Assembly: GCF_950023065.1 (NCBI RefSeq)
Contig: NC_088678.1
Span: forward strand, 16,358,580 to 16,422,579
Source of the DNA: Planococcus citri
Lineage: Eukaryota; Arthropoda; Insecta; Hemiptera; Pseudococcidae
Direction of reading: 5' to 3'
DNA length: 64,000 nucleotides
A model generated the notes under the pieces. The model made no database searches and was not told the origin of the DNA. It saw only the letters and a program-made list of their open reading frames with translations. The translations under genes were made by a program, and so were the position numbers. This document shows positions 23,701 to 34,855 of this stretch, piece after piece. Position 1 is the stretch's first letter; every line of letters begins with the position of its first letter.

Positions 23701-25120
23701 TTTCATCAAATTCAAACATTTTTGAGTCGTTTGGAATACTTCCATTGTCACTTATAGTTACAGTTAGATCAATAGCTGAATATTTTGGTAAAAAAGTTCG
23801 TCTAACAAGCCCGAAAGCGCGAATCGAAGCTTTTAAGAAACGTGTGCTTAGAAAAGCAGCAAAATTTCCCAAAAGTTTCGCAACGAAAATCTTCTATAGG
23901 TAATGGTAGGCAAATAATAATATGCATTCGTGTGACGCAGCTTAGAGGAGTTTCATTGCCTTAGGGATTGTTAAAGTAAAGTGACACTTTCACTGGTACC
24001 CTTATCTACGAAAGGTAATACCCTTCCCAGCACCCTTTTACCTCGCAGCTTTATGCGTATCATTGTCGATATCTAAAAGAAACTATTTTTCTACGTACGA
24101 GTTCGCTTTCAACTGCGGTGTATTGTCATCGTACGTGGGTATAAAGGAGCATAATTTTTTACACATACGAAATGCGAATATGACCAGGTACTCGGAGCCA
24201 TTGTCGTTGACCAACTCTCGAGCCCCTATTTTCATCATTTCCATTTCCATTTCACGTTATACTCTCTCGTCGTAATAACAATAATTTGTATACCGGTACA
24301 CGGATGAGTGATTATGGGTGAATGCGGAGGCGGAAGCAGGACCAAAAAACGACACTTACAGTATACAAAACGAGGGGCGCGATGGGGGAGGTACAAAAGA
24401 TAGAGAAATTTGTCTCGACACGACCAAATGGTTCGCATTAATCATCTTTACCATCCATAACGATGATAGCACACGACACTTAAATACGCAACTTTGTGAG
24501 ACGAATCGATTCGCTCGCGCCAGCTCTCGATTCATAAATTATTATTTTTGCCGCCGCTCTCGTCCTCGTACTCTGCTGTATACGTCATTTTTGGGAACAG
24601 CGAGGAAAAAAAACTCGCTCCAGCGCCTTCTTTTTTCGGCGGCATTCGCGCCGAGCAAATTGCGGTTCGCCCCGGTGCGCTGTTAATGGTGTTCGAAGGG
24701 GGACGAGACGACTACGACGACGACGACGTCTGTCGAAGTGGAAATTTGATTAATGTTGTATCAGATGCGAGTTTATGGAGGTCGCGAAGCTTTTTATTTT
24801 TTTTCGTCGTCTTCGTCGATGTAATTTTCAACGACGGAGTCGACGACGGAGACGACGACGATGTTGCTTATGTGAAGCTTAACGGATCAATGAGAGTCTT
24901 TAATCCCTCATTGGGGAACTGGTAGAAAGATTTTTGAGTTTTGATGCAACCAGGGGTTTTGGTTACTATGGTTCGAGTAGCGAGAAATTGCTTTTGAATG
25001 CAGATCTATGGGCACTTTATTTTTAAAAATTTGGCTCGGACCAGGATTCAAAGGTGGGGCAGTAAGTGATCTGCTGGAAAATTCTGAAAATCACAAGAAA
25101 TATTCCCCTCAAGATGATTC
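23701..25120. other. Repeat-poor island, CpG- and GAC-rich in its right half
   Basis: Between about 24,480 and 24,880 the composition shifts to C+G-rich with CGA/GAC trinucleotide runs. This opens overlapping plus-strand ORFs (24,318-24,686 and 24,548-24,925). One of them encodes short Asp runs, but no domain, start context or splice structure supports a gene. Confidence 0.35.
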
Positions 25121-25129
25121 CTCCCTGAG

Positions 25130-26520
25130 TGCTTTTTGATCATTTTAGCCAAAAAACAGTACTTTATTTGGAAATTTCGGCAAAAAACAGGGTTTTTGAC
25201 GATTTTGGCGGGAAAAATCAGAGATTGATAAGAAAAAATTTGTTGCCAACTTTTGGCAAATTTCTTACAATTCCAGGCAAAAAATTTGGCTTTTTGTCAA
25301 TTCGAGCAAAAAGTGAGATTTTCAGCCATTTTGAACTGAAAGGATTTTCTTTCATCACAGGCCTTTTTTTGGCGGACCCTCCAGAAAGCGCGGGCCCAGG
25401 GGCAAACCGTCCACTCTGCCCCCCCTTGACATTCCATATCAAGTCAAGATTCAGAATTGAATTTTTCGGGGGATTTTTTTTACTTGAGCCTTTGTTTTGA
25501 ATTTGTTTAGAAGAATTTTCTCTACAAAGCCAAAGGCCCAATTTTTTTTATAACAAGACGAAATCTTTTAGGTATTTTGAAGTGATTTTTTTTTGATTGA
25601 TTGAAAAATTGTTTGCACCAAATTAAAAAAACTGTGGAATGCTAAGAGGTAGATAATTCAGCTTGTGACAATTTTCCCAACACTTTTTCCATTTTTTTTT
25701 TTCAAAATTATGAATTTAAAATTTCATTTTTTCGTGAAAAATTCTACTTCTGTGTCAAAATTCGCTAAAAAAATCTCCTTTTGTTTCAAAGTGGCCATTT
25801 TTTTCAAATTATATTTTTTCTGCCTTTGTAAAAAATTTACTTTTTTACCAAAATTCGCCAAAAAATCTCCCTTCATTTCAGAATGGTTATTTTTCCAAAA
25901 TTGTAAAGTTCAAATTTCTTTTTTTCTGCCTTGATAAAAAATTCAATTTTTCTGCCAAATTTATCCAAAAAATCTCCTCTCAGTTCAAAATGGCCAAAAA
26001 TCTCACTTTTTGCAAAAATTGATAAAAAAGCTAAATTTTTTCCCTAAATTGTAAGAAATTAGCCAAAAGTTGCCAAGAAATCTTTTTTGTCACAAGGTTT
26101 TCAAGCCTTATCAAACTCTGATTTTTCCCGCCAAAATCGTCAAAACCCCTGTTTTTTGCAAAAATGATCAAAAAGCACTTTTTTTTCAAATTGTGTAAAA
26201 TGTGTGATTAGCCTTCCAAAATTCTCAAAAAATCCCATTTTTTGTGCAATGTTTGTGGAAATGACTTCTTAAAAAAATAGGTACAGTCGATAAACCTCAC
26301 TTTTTCTTATACTCATAATTGTCAAGACTTTTACGTGTTTGGCAAATTTTTTAAAATTTCCAAGTCCAAAAAATTGTCTTTTTCTGGCATTTTCAAAAAT
26401 TCTACTTTTCTGTCGATTCAAAAATTGCCAAAAAGTTTCACTTTTCTTCTCAAAATAGCCAAAAGCCTTATTCTTTTGGCAAAGTTGACACAAAGGGCAA
26501 ATTTTTACCAAAACTGACGT
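25130..26520. repeat. Second 'ttttgccaaaattg' repeat block
   Basis: 25,130-25,350 reads in reverse orientation (ggcgggaaaaatcagag is the reverse of the unit marker). 25,660-26,520 reads forward, with a recognisable unit around 25,930-26,160 (tttttcccgccaaaatcgtc at about 26,128). The interruption at 25,355-25,560 contains a C-rich stretch and a T-run. Same family as 20.9-23.1 kb. Confidence 0.7.
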
Positions 26521-26685
26521 ACAAGAACTGCTCTTCATTGCCATATGAGCCGATCTGATCCTTTTTCATGCCCCCAGTCCCCCTTTCTCGGGGTCAAACA
26601 CTGAGCCTGTATGTTTTTGAAGTTGCTATACCTCATTTTCCCCATGCCATTTCTTTTAGCCTCCTATAAGTTCTCTATGGAAACA

Positions 26686-26855
26686 TTAATTGCGAGCATT
26701 GGGACTGAGAGACTCAGTAGGTTCAAATTTTTTGTTTCTTTTTACATTTTGTGTACTGAGACCATATCTTATTGGTCGTTGATTAGAAAAAGTAACATTG
26801 AACTTACTCATCTTTGCATCATAATGTACTTGGAGATGAAAGTTTTTGTACTCAC
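26686..26855 (-). other. Short open segment with exon-like features, unidentified
   Basis: On the minus strand a pyrimidine tract ending ttttgttctag is followed by an open frame of about 56 codons (including YKNFHLQVHYDAKMSKF and NQRPIRYGLS), which then stops. The residue composition looks protein-like compared with the simple-repeat ORFs nearby. I do not recognise a family, and the phase does not suit insertion between the known teneurin exons. It may be a transposon remnant or chance. Confidence 0.15.
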
Positions 26856-27592
26856 CTAGAACAAAAAAGAAAAAAGGTTGATTAGTTGATTGTAGGTACG
26901 AATAAATCATCTCATCACAAGAACATCAATAATTTTCGTCCAAAATGAACAATATTTAGGTTGTACATATCAGAAGTATAACATTTTTTCTGCATAAACT
27001 TTCAAGGAGGTTTAGCTGAATTTTTATTTAGAAAATGAAAATGTAGGATGCTTTTTGAAATTGTGTACGTGTTAATACTCAATCGTATATTGTTCAAATT
27101 CGTTCAAAAGATTTTTAACTTCACTGACTAGAAAATATTACAACTTGAGAATGCAACGTAAAAAAACTGGATAAAATTCCAAGGCAGTTAAGCTAAATTT
27201 TTATTTGAAAATTGACGTAGCATAATTTTTGAAATTGTGTACATTTGTTTTTAAAACATTTTTCTCAATTTTCCACGATATTCAACTTCAAAAAATACCA
27301 AAATTCCATTCAACGGATTTGCAACTTTTAAAATTTTTTATTGAATTATTTGGGTTTTTGTAGGTATCTCTTTTGGCATCCTTTTCAGAGCTATAAATGG
27401 TTTTTTAAACATTATTGAATGATTTTTCTTCAGCAAAATTTTGTTGTTTACATATTCCAGTTTTTTTATTTATTCCAAAATTTTTAAAAATGCCTCGACT
27501 TGGGAATCGAAATTTACACCACCGAATTCATATTTTCGATAGCTTTTTCAAATAAACCACTTCGAACCTCAAATTTTTCACCAATCCTCCAG

Positions 27593-28560
27593 TAGGGTGG
27601 TTCAAAAAACAATAGAAAAAATTTTATGTTTTAATTTTTTGAGCTTACCCCCTAGAAGTGTTCCATTTGGTCTGAAAACACTTGACAAAAAATTTCAGGT
27701 CAAAAAAATAATATTTAGAGGTCGCGCATGAGAGTTAAATGTTGAAAAGGTATGAGCGCGTTGAGCGAAAACTTCCCACGGTTGCGCGCCGGGGATCGCA
27801 GCGTTGCGTCCCCTCGTTGGATCGAAGCAAATTTCAACACGTTATCCCCTCTACAATGCATGATAAGTAAGTCTAGTCCTTGGTGGGCTTTTTAAGATGT
27901 TATTAATGATGAGTCAATTACAATATTTTTCAATTCCGAAGATCACTGAAGGTGAAAATACATACAAAAGATTTGAAAAGTAAAGAAAAAAGTACAAGTA
28001 TGAATTTGAGGTTGTATGTATTATTGTATTCATATTCAACTTGGAAATCAAAGGGAAAAAATTTATGGGATAAATTTACGTTGAAATATGAATATTTTAT
28101 TAGATTCAGCACTACAAGTTGATGTTTTATCAACTGGGCCTACCTATTATCAATTTAAGAGCTATTACTTAGTAAAAATGGAATTTTTTGATTTCGAAGT
28201 TCCATAATTTGGGTTCAAATGAATTCTACAGCCGAAAAATTATAATCAATTCTTTGGAATAGTTGTTTTAAAACCCCCCCAAAAATTGGTATCATTTAAT
28301 AAGTTGTAGTGGGGATGCCACTCTCAGTACAGTTGAGTAGAATCAACCCCGTCGAGCTTCGTTGCATTTCCCACGGCGCCGTCGTGGGAAGTATTGTGCT
28401 TGCGCGCGCTTGTAGCTCTCAACATTCAACGCTGGTGCGCGACCTCTAAATATTATTATTTTTCAACAAAATTTTTATGGTGACATTTTTTCATCAAAAG
28501 AAACAAAATTAGGAGGTAAGACCTTAAGATTTAAAAAAAAATGTTACATGAACCACCCTA
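27593..28560. mobile_element. hAT-like non-autonomous element A, complete
   Basis: 968 bp bounded by terminal inverted repeats TAGGGTGGTTCA / TGAACCACCCTA. It is flanked by a perfect 8-bp target duplication, tcctccag (27585-27592 and 28561-28568). An 8-bp duplication is the hallmark of hAT insertion. Subterminal regions are also inverted: aatatttagaggtcgcgca occurs near 27,710 and, reversed, near 28,440, and CG-rich segments near 27,780 and 28,370 are partly complementary. No transposase ORF. A reversed, nearly identical copy starts at 63,127. Confidence 0.9.
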
Positions 28561-28568
28561 TCCTCCAG

Positions 28569-31481
28569 CTTAAAAAAAAAAAAATTTCCACGCGCCATAC
28601 GTATGGCTTTTATACGTATGGCTTTTATCGTGCCAGGCTAATTTCAGCCTCTGTATAAAATTCCAAACAGCTCCGAAACCTGAAATTTCTTTGATGTGCC
28701 CACATCCACGTGTAACTACGCCATTAATAAGCTGCATACAGATCGGTTTTTAATCATAGAAATAATGGTGGAAAAAATCTCGCAGATACTCGATTCAAAG
28801 AAATAAGATAAACGTTTGGTCGTCGTCGGTGCTGGAAAAACAAATTCACATCGACCCTTTTTTGACACGGTCATACTCGCTTGACTCTTCAATATATAAA
28901 CTCCATCTATATCTCTCCATCCCTCGTCTTGTTTTCAATACCTATACCTACTCTAAACGTCGTCATCTCGTTCAAAACTTCTCGTCTGTACATTTGGTCG
29001 GTCGTCATCGTATGAGAAAAATAAATTACACGAGAAAACGATCGTCGTCGGTGCTTCGTATAGTAATCGAAAACATTTGAAAAAAATAACAATGAACTCT
29101 TTTTTCGCTCGGTGTTTTCGAAAAAAAAAGTGACGGGTAGAATAAGAAGAGTCGAGCTCTGTATGGAATGTTTTTCCGAACGAGCGAGCAAACTTTTCGA
29201 TAGTCGATATAAAATTTAGATCGGACAATTAAAAAGTTTTCCAGGATGTCGTTATTTTATATTGAGTATATGGTACATTGAAGGACGCCAGTATAAGAGG
29301 GTAAGGGGTACAGGGGGAGGTGACCTGACTCTATATATTCTTCTCAACTTACTGTACGAGTATATAATAATTCATATTTTATAATCGTGGAAATTTCATT
29401 ATGTCAATAAATTTCTACGATGAGGTCGAGGGGAGGGGGGTGAAGGGATGGGTACCTACTTCGATCGAGATTTAAACACATACATACGTACGTACGAACT
29501 ACGAAGCTCTAGTATTAATAATTTACCAACTCGATTCGTGTACTCGACGAATTAATTTTATCCATTTACCAAATAATATAGATTACTAAACGGTTTACAT
29601 GTTCGTTGTCCACCCCCCCCCCCTCCACTCACTCATCTAAATATTCGAAATCAGCCAAGTTCACGTCGACGACGAGAAAGAGAAACGAAGATAAGGCGAA
29701 TAAGGGCAAGTCATCGAATTGAAAATTAATATCGCTACGTTCGGTTCTGTTCGGTTCGGCTGGTCGAACGCAAATGAGATCCGGCGATTCCTTTGACGTG
29801 CTATAAGGTTACCCCTTTGCTGAGCGTAAAGGGCCCGGATACGCTCGGTTTATAATTTATTTAATGGACACATCAAAGGCAATCAACGTTTAACGATTTT
29901 ACACACATAATACACTCTGTGTTTCTCTCTGAAAAGATGTTCGCGTATCCTAAGTCCACCTTAACGATCGCCATCTTATAAATTAAATTCGACTAGTTGG
30001 CTTTTAACGACGAGGTTCCTCAAATTACGCCCATTTTTTCCCTGCTCGTCTTGGTGGCTTTGAATGGGCACCCAAAAACGTAGGTAGACTTTTTTCCTGG
30101 TAATGTAAAGTTTTTTTTATTCTAATTGTAGACGAATAAAACGAGGATTTAAAAAAAATGAGGGCGAAGTGTTTAAAAATGATTGTAATTATTGAGTGTA
30201 GAAATTACTCGGTTATTATCCAAGTTTTTTCTTAAAATTGCTTCATTTATAATTCGTCGTCGATTGAAAAGAACCAAATTGTAAAAGAGGAAAAAAATAA
30301 ACCTTTAATAAACCGTACTCGTATATATAGTTGGGTTGTTATTCTATAATTATTTGTAATAATATCGCCATCGTGCACGAATTCGTGTCGTATTTTTCCT
30401 ACTACACTGTTGCCAGAGTGTGTCAGTGTTAGTGTAAGAGTGAAAAATACCCTGGTTGAATTACGTCATCGAATTATTTATCAATACGACGACGTCGTCG
30501 TCGGACTTTTTATTTATTTTCAATTTAGGATTAAATGTCGGAACAAGCCGAAAAGCTAAATCAGATATACTTTTATTACGTTTAATTCGCATTTTTGGTT
30601 TGGCTGCCACTGCCGATGGGCCAATGAGGCCACAGTCTGCGACTGCTGTCGTTATTCACCGCTTCGAATTAAATTAGGGGGAAGGTCGCGTATGTTACCA
30701 AATAGATACGTAACGTGTGCCTGCCTTTAATCTGCAGCACACGACCTCGGAGCTTACTCATTACTTCACCGAGCAAACTATATAGGTGTCAATTTATATA
30801 AGGAACAAGTTATTTCATCGCGTTCGTCAATCCGAGAACGAATTGTTGTTTTTTTTTCGCCAAAGAGATTATACTATAAAAAGACCCCAAAAGTTTTTGC
30901 TACATGTATTCCTCCCTACCCTAATGCACGTAGGATGACAGTAAGTAAAAAATATACGAAATGAACTGAAAGATCTCATCCCTATGTATTAAGTAGTTAT
31001 ATGAGGCTTCATCAGAGCATTCGAATTATACGACTAGAGATTCTCCTTAGTCCTTATATGAATTGATCTGCCAGCAAATAACGAAAGATATTTTTAAAAG
31101 TTGGGCAGTTTAAAGATTTGGAAAACGCTAACCCTGGTGGACAACGATAAAGTATCCGTGTTTCGACGTATACGATGGTTTTGGGCGTACACCCAATTTA
31201 AAACTTGAAACAAGTTCGATATTTTATTGTGTGACATTGGTAAAAAGTAAAGCCATCGAGGTACCTACCTATCTATATAAGACAATTCCTGTTCCGCAGT
31301 TTTTTCCAGCTTTAAATTATTGCCCAGTCAAGCGTAATTTTTAAACGGTACGATTGAAGTTTCCTCTCTGTGTGGGGGTTCTTTTACTTATTTATATCGT
31401 TTTTTTGTTGTTGTTGTTGTTTTTTGTGGGTAGTTTCCTTCAAATTTTTGGAAATTTTGTAAGTTGTTGAGATTTTGGTTC
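28569..31481. other. Repeat-poor island
   Basis: About 2.9 kb of mostly unique sequence. It contains a short duplicated atacgtatggcttttat near 28,597-28,625 and a C-run at 29,611. An ACATCAAAGG word (TCF/LEF-like) lies at about 29,870 within AT/homeodomain-type words. A conserved regulatory region is possible but cannot be shown from one sequence. No coding exon supported. Confidence 0.35.
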
Positions 31482-31489
31482 GTAAAGAC

Positions 31490-32385
31490 GGCCGTAACTC
31501 GTTTGCGCACAGATGGGGGAAAGTGACCGCAGCGGGTAGAGGTGGTTTGCGCACAGGGTAGCTGTGGTGACCACAACTCGTTTGCGCACATGTATGCAAT
31601 TGTACATAAGAGCTTGTAAGTTCCATTTAGGCCAATCCTGGTTCAGGCACATTAAAAAAAAACGTATATTGCTGCAGGAGTACCGAAACAAAGAATCAGA
31701 GGTTGGAAAATGGTTGACAATTTTTTTTGGACTTTCGTATTTAAATGCTTATGAAGTATCAGATGGTTTCACCGAACTTATATCCGCAGCTCCAACAATG
31801 GAAATGGCTTTTCCCGATTACCTACTCGACAACTACATTACAGAATCGTCGATTTTTCCACCTGATATTCGGGCAGCAGAACCAGACTCGTCTCCTCGAA
31901 CAACAAATGAGGTTGAAAGTTTTCACTCCCATTTCAACCACCCACATCCAAATATTCATGCTGTTACTGACGTCGTACTGCAAGTACAGCAAGAGACTGA
32001 TCTGAAAATTAATTCTATTCGACAAGGTGCTTCTAATGATGTCAGGAAAGAAATGAAGGAGAAAGAAACATTTTTGAGAATAAAGAAATCACCATCAGCA
32101 AATATCTATCTATTTTAGGACAACGATGTCACCCTACTTCCGTTTGAATTTTAAATGAATCGTATTATCTCCCTACTTACTACTTACTACTCACGCATAT
32201 ATTTTTAATCACGCCTGCCAATGAAGCAGACAGTCCTAAGCCTGTAAAATTGAGAAAGAAAATATGTGCGCAAACGAGTCGTATTGTCCCTATATGTCCC
32301 TAAGTTTCCTATGCGCAAACGAGTTCTAATTTTGTGCGCAAACAAGTTATGTTTTCCCCCATTTGTGCGCAAACCACTTGCAGCT
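31490..32385 (+). mobile_element. MULE-like element with terminal inverted repeats and residual transposase
   Basis: 896 bp flanked by a perfect 8-bp duplication GTAAAGAC (31482-31489 and 32386-32393). The ends are imperfect inverted repeats of about 33 bp sharing GTTTGCGCACA and ATGGGGGAAA. The motif GTTTGCGCACA is repeated inside each end: three copies at about 31,500-31,590 in one orientation and four at about 32,265-32,375 in the other. Such clustered subterminal motifs may be transposase-binding sites. An 8-10 bp duplication is typical of Mutator-like elements and agrees with the transposase remnant inside. Confidence 0.85.
31603..32118 (+). pseudogene. C-terminal remnant of a MULE transposase
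   Basis: The open frame of about 170 codons carries the features that follow the catalytic core in MULE transposases: CKFHLGQSW (the C-x2-H-x-GQ motif), SEVGKWL with FFGLSYLNAYEVSDGF, then FPDYLLDNYI and RTTNEVESFHSHFN, then HPNIH. The upstream DDE core is absent: the frame begins inside the left terminal repeat, so this is an internal-deletion derivative and not an active transposase. The frame itself is free of stops, which suggests a recent deletion or insertion. The open frame extends further left to 31,564, but those codons are terminal-repeat sequence. Confidence 0.8.
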
Positions 32386-32610
32386 GTAAAGACTGAGATG
32401 GGTAGAGGTAGTAGGAAAACATGACAATTTTGATTTTGAGAGTTAGTAGAGGGAACGAGTCTTCATTTTGTCTGTTTCAGTGGGTTTTTTTGGAGGGGAG
32501 GGGGTAAAAATTGTTTTTTTTTTCAGCGACATATTAACAATAGCGATCAACCATTCATAAAAACTGCCATGCCATGGCACATACCTATTCTGGTAACAAT
32601 TTTTACTCAA

Positions 32611-32875
32611 TTAAACTATCTTTACAAAAATAAAATTTATCACATCATTATCAGAAATTATTTTTTCCCAGAGATTTTCAAAAACTGATTTGGCTATTTT
32701 AAACTGCGGCGAGTTATCACTAATTACAAATTGAGGCATTGTGCGCAATGCAATAAAATTCTGAAAAGCGAGTAGGAATTCTCGAGTCAACATATCATCC
32801 AACAGTTCTAAATGAATCACACGCTTTATCATACAAACAAAAATACTAACAAATACTTTTTTTCTGGACTGAGTT
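32611..32875 (-). pseudogene. BEL/Pao-type LTR retrotransposon integrase core, fragment
   Basis: Minus-strand frame of about 85 codons with SRKKVFVSIFVCMIKRVIHL, an ELLDD..TREFLLAFQNFI stretch and then FVISDNSPQF. This corresponds to the retroviral-type integrase core of BEL/Pao elements, where the SDN carries the second catalytic Asp. The frame ends soon after, without the final Glu region, so only a fragment remains. Its upstream half is found across a SINE insertion, at 33,312-33,433. Confidence 0.75.
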
Positions 32876-32894
32876 ATTGCTAACATCATTCATC

Positions 32895-33311
32895 ATCATT
32901 GAGTCGTATAACCGCTTGAGGTGGTATCGCATACCCTTATGCCAAATTGGGTATTTGGGCTAACATCCTTTATGTTGGTGTTGCCTCTATCTCGTTGATT
33001 AAAATATCTCATGGACATTTATTTTGGAGCTTTCACTAGTAGTTCCCCTCTTGCTTACTAGTGACATGTACACAAGCACCTTGGAGCTAGCCGGGTTGTT
33101 TGGAGACCCTGAGCTCCTCAGTGTTGACCTCTATAGACGCTCGAACCAGTTTTAGCTGTTTGATTTAGCCAACAGATGGCGTGTGTGATCTGTTGCCTCA
33201 CTTGCCTCTGCTAATAAGTAACTGGTAGTCCCCAGTACTTGGCAAGTAATATTGATAATTGCACGTATATTTTTTAATTACACGCTCAAGCTTGCCTCTG
33301 TAGCTGGGTTT
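32895..33311 (-). mobile_element. tRNA-derived SINE body, minus-strand copy, inserted in a BEL/Pao integrase
   Basis: Read on the minus strand it begins at aacccagctacagaggcaag (the 3' part of the tRNA-like head). It then matches the plus-strand copy at 33,477 through ggtcaacactgaggagctca and ctccaaggtgcttgtgta to about ctactagtg. It continues with unshared sequence and ends near a gat-rich tail (tcaatgatgatgaatgatg). The tRNA-like boxes A and most of B are missing, so the copy is 5'-truncated. Exact ends are uncertain by about 10 bases. Confidence 0.7.
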
Positions 33312-33475
33312 GCATATAAAGGACCAAATGAGTCAGTACCACAAAAGGAAAATGGACTGCTTTGATTTACATGAAATTCTGGTAATGGAGGAATTGACAG
33401 ATATTTCTAAGGACCGCCATCATAGTATTTGCAGTTACCCCACCTTTTTTAGAACATGGTACATAGTCGATAAAG
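33312..33475 (-). pseudogene. BEL/Pao integrase, upstream fragment
   Basis: From 33,433 downward the minus strand reads CKYYDGGP, a stop, KYLSIPPLPEFHVNQSSPFS, then FCGTDSFGPLYA. The sequence 'PPLPxFxV-x(5)-PF-x(3)-G-x-D-x-x-GPLY' is the conserved linker leading into the integrase core of BEL/Pao elements. It ends exactly where the SINE begins, and the continuing core is on the far side at 32,611-32,875 on the same strand. One in-frame stop shows it is dead. Confidence 0.65.
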
Positions 33476-33476
33476 T

Positions 33477-33850
33477 CCCTCGGTGGCGTAGTAGGTAGAG
33501 CCGCGGACCTCTGTTCACGAGGTACCCGGTTCAAACCCAGCTACAGAGGCAAGCTTGTGCGTGTAATTAAAAAATCTTTCGTGCAATTATCAACATTACA
33601 CGCCAAGTACCATGGGACTACCAGTTTAGCCGAGCTAACAGATAATGCACGCCATCTGTTAGCAGAATCAAAAAGCTGAAACTGGTTCGAGCATCTATAG
33701 AGGTCAACACTGAGGAGCTCAGGGTCTCTAAACTACCCGGCTAGCTCCAAGGTGCTTGTGTAGATGTCACTAGAAAGCAATGGGAAACTACTAGTGGAAG
33801 CTCGAAACAACGTCGATTCCCTAGAATAATCGCAGTGGCAATTATAGGCA
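33477..33850 (+). mobile_element. tRNA-derived SINE, plus-strand copy with intact pol III boxes
   Basis: The head resembles a tRNA: box A TGGCGTAGTAGG at 33,484-33,495 and box B GGTTCAAACCC at 33,528-33,538, both matching the pol III consensus at about 32 bp spacing. The body matches the inverted copy at 32,895-33,311 up to about 33,785. The last 60 bases are not shared, so the 3' end is approximate. The two copies form an inverted pair around the BEL/Pao fragment. Confidence 0.75.
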
Positions 33851-34164
33851 TATGCCTCGCCCTGTTAGGGTACCACAAAAATGCAATTTCCAATGTCCTG
33901 TAAAGGATAAGGAACCATGACAACGACGACATAGTTGATATGCCCTATGGGATCCAGAAATTTTTTCTCAATTCGGATTGAGTATGTGAAACGCCAACAT
34001 GATAGTTATCAACATGAATTTTGTTCAATTAATGTACAACTGAAACATTCCTTCTCAGGTAGAAGTGCATGCATATAGGAAACTCTGCATTATTGTTGAG
34101 ACATGATTTAAAAATATACTTTTCAAACAATAATCAATCATGATCAAAAATCTATTATTATCTA

Positions 34165-34855
34165 CACTGAAAGAAATAAACAGTAATAGTTACATTAAAA
34201 CGATGCACTTAGTGCATTAAAACACGGTAATTTTGGTATAGGAATGAAACGCATTAATCAGTACATATTTAGAGAAGTAACTATTACATAGAAGTGCAGT
34301 AACCATTCCATCGTCTTTATTCAACAATATTCAAAATTGGGGGGGGGGTGGGGGGTAGGTACTATCAATTTCAAGTTTCTCTGCACATGTAGATAATTCT
34401 CACTACAACAAATTTTTCAAGACCCAATTTCCCTACAAAAATTTTCCTACCTAACGGGGATTCGAACCCGCGACCTTTCGTTCCTAACTACCTGCACTTA
34501 AAGACATGGCCGCAAGTAGAATATTTGATTCAGGCCCTCAAAGTATTTATAGGTTTATCACTGTTTGGGAATGGGATGGGAATGCTTACCAGTTATTGGT
34601 GCATTGATTTACAAAAATGATGTACTGAGTACTGCGCTAACAGTACTTACTACATCCTCATACAGAAAAACTTAGTGATGCCATAAATCCATCCTGGCGA
34701 TGTACTCATTCCATGATTATTTGATGCATTCTCTGATTTTAACTATGTAATCATTACATCAAAATGAGGTTATTTGAAAATTACTGTACTGTGCAGTAAC
34801 CATTACATCAATTGCGGGACTGAATTAAGCGTTTTGAAAATCATTTTTTTCAGTG
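34165..34855. mobile_element. Probable MITE with CACTGAAA.. terminal repeats and TA flanks
   Basis: Left end TA|CACTGAAAGAAATAA and right end (reversed) TA|CACTGAAAAAAATGA, about 690 bp apart. The interior repeats words such as gtaaccattacat and gtaactattacat. A TA duplication would fit a Tc1/mariner-type element, but TA is common in this DNA, so superfamily assignment is tentative. No transposase. Confidence 0.5.
34448..34512 (-). other. tRNA-like segment with a box B inside the MITE-like element
   Basis: On the minus strand GGTTCGAATCCCCG is a perfect box B / T-arm sequence preceded by ggtagttaggaacgaaaggt. Acceptor-stem ends do not pair well and no standard anticodon loop can be drawn, so this is not a functional tRNA gene. 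It may be the head of a SINE absorbed in the element. Confidence 0.4.

Noticed and set aside
24548..24925. 125-codon ORF with Asp runs
   Set aside because: Explained by GAC/GAT trinucleotide runs in a CpG-rich patch; no homologue recognised.
34448..34512. Functional tRNA gene on the minus strand
   Set aside because: Box B is perfect but acceptor and anticodon arms cannot be formed; it lies within a MITE-like element.
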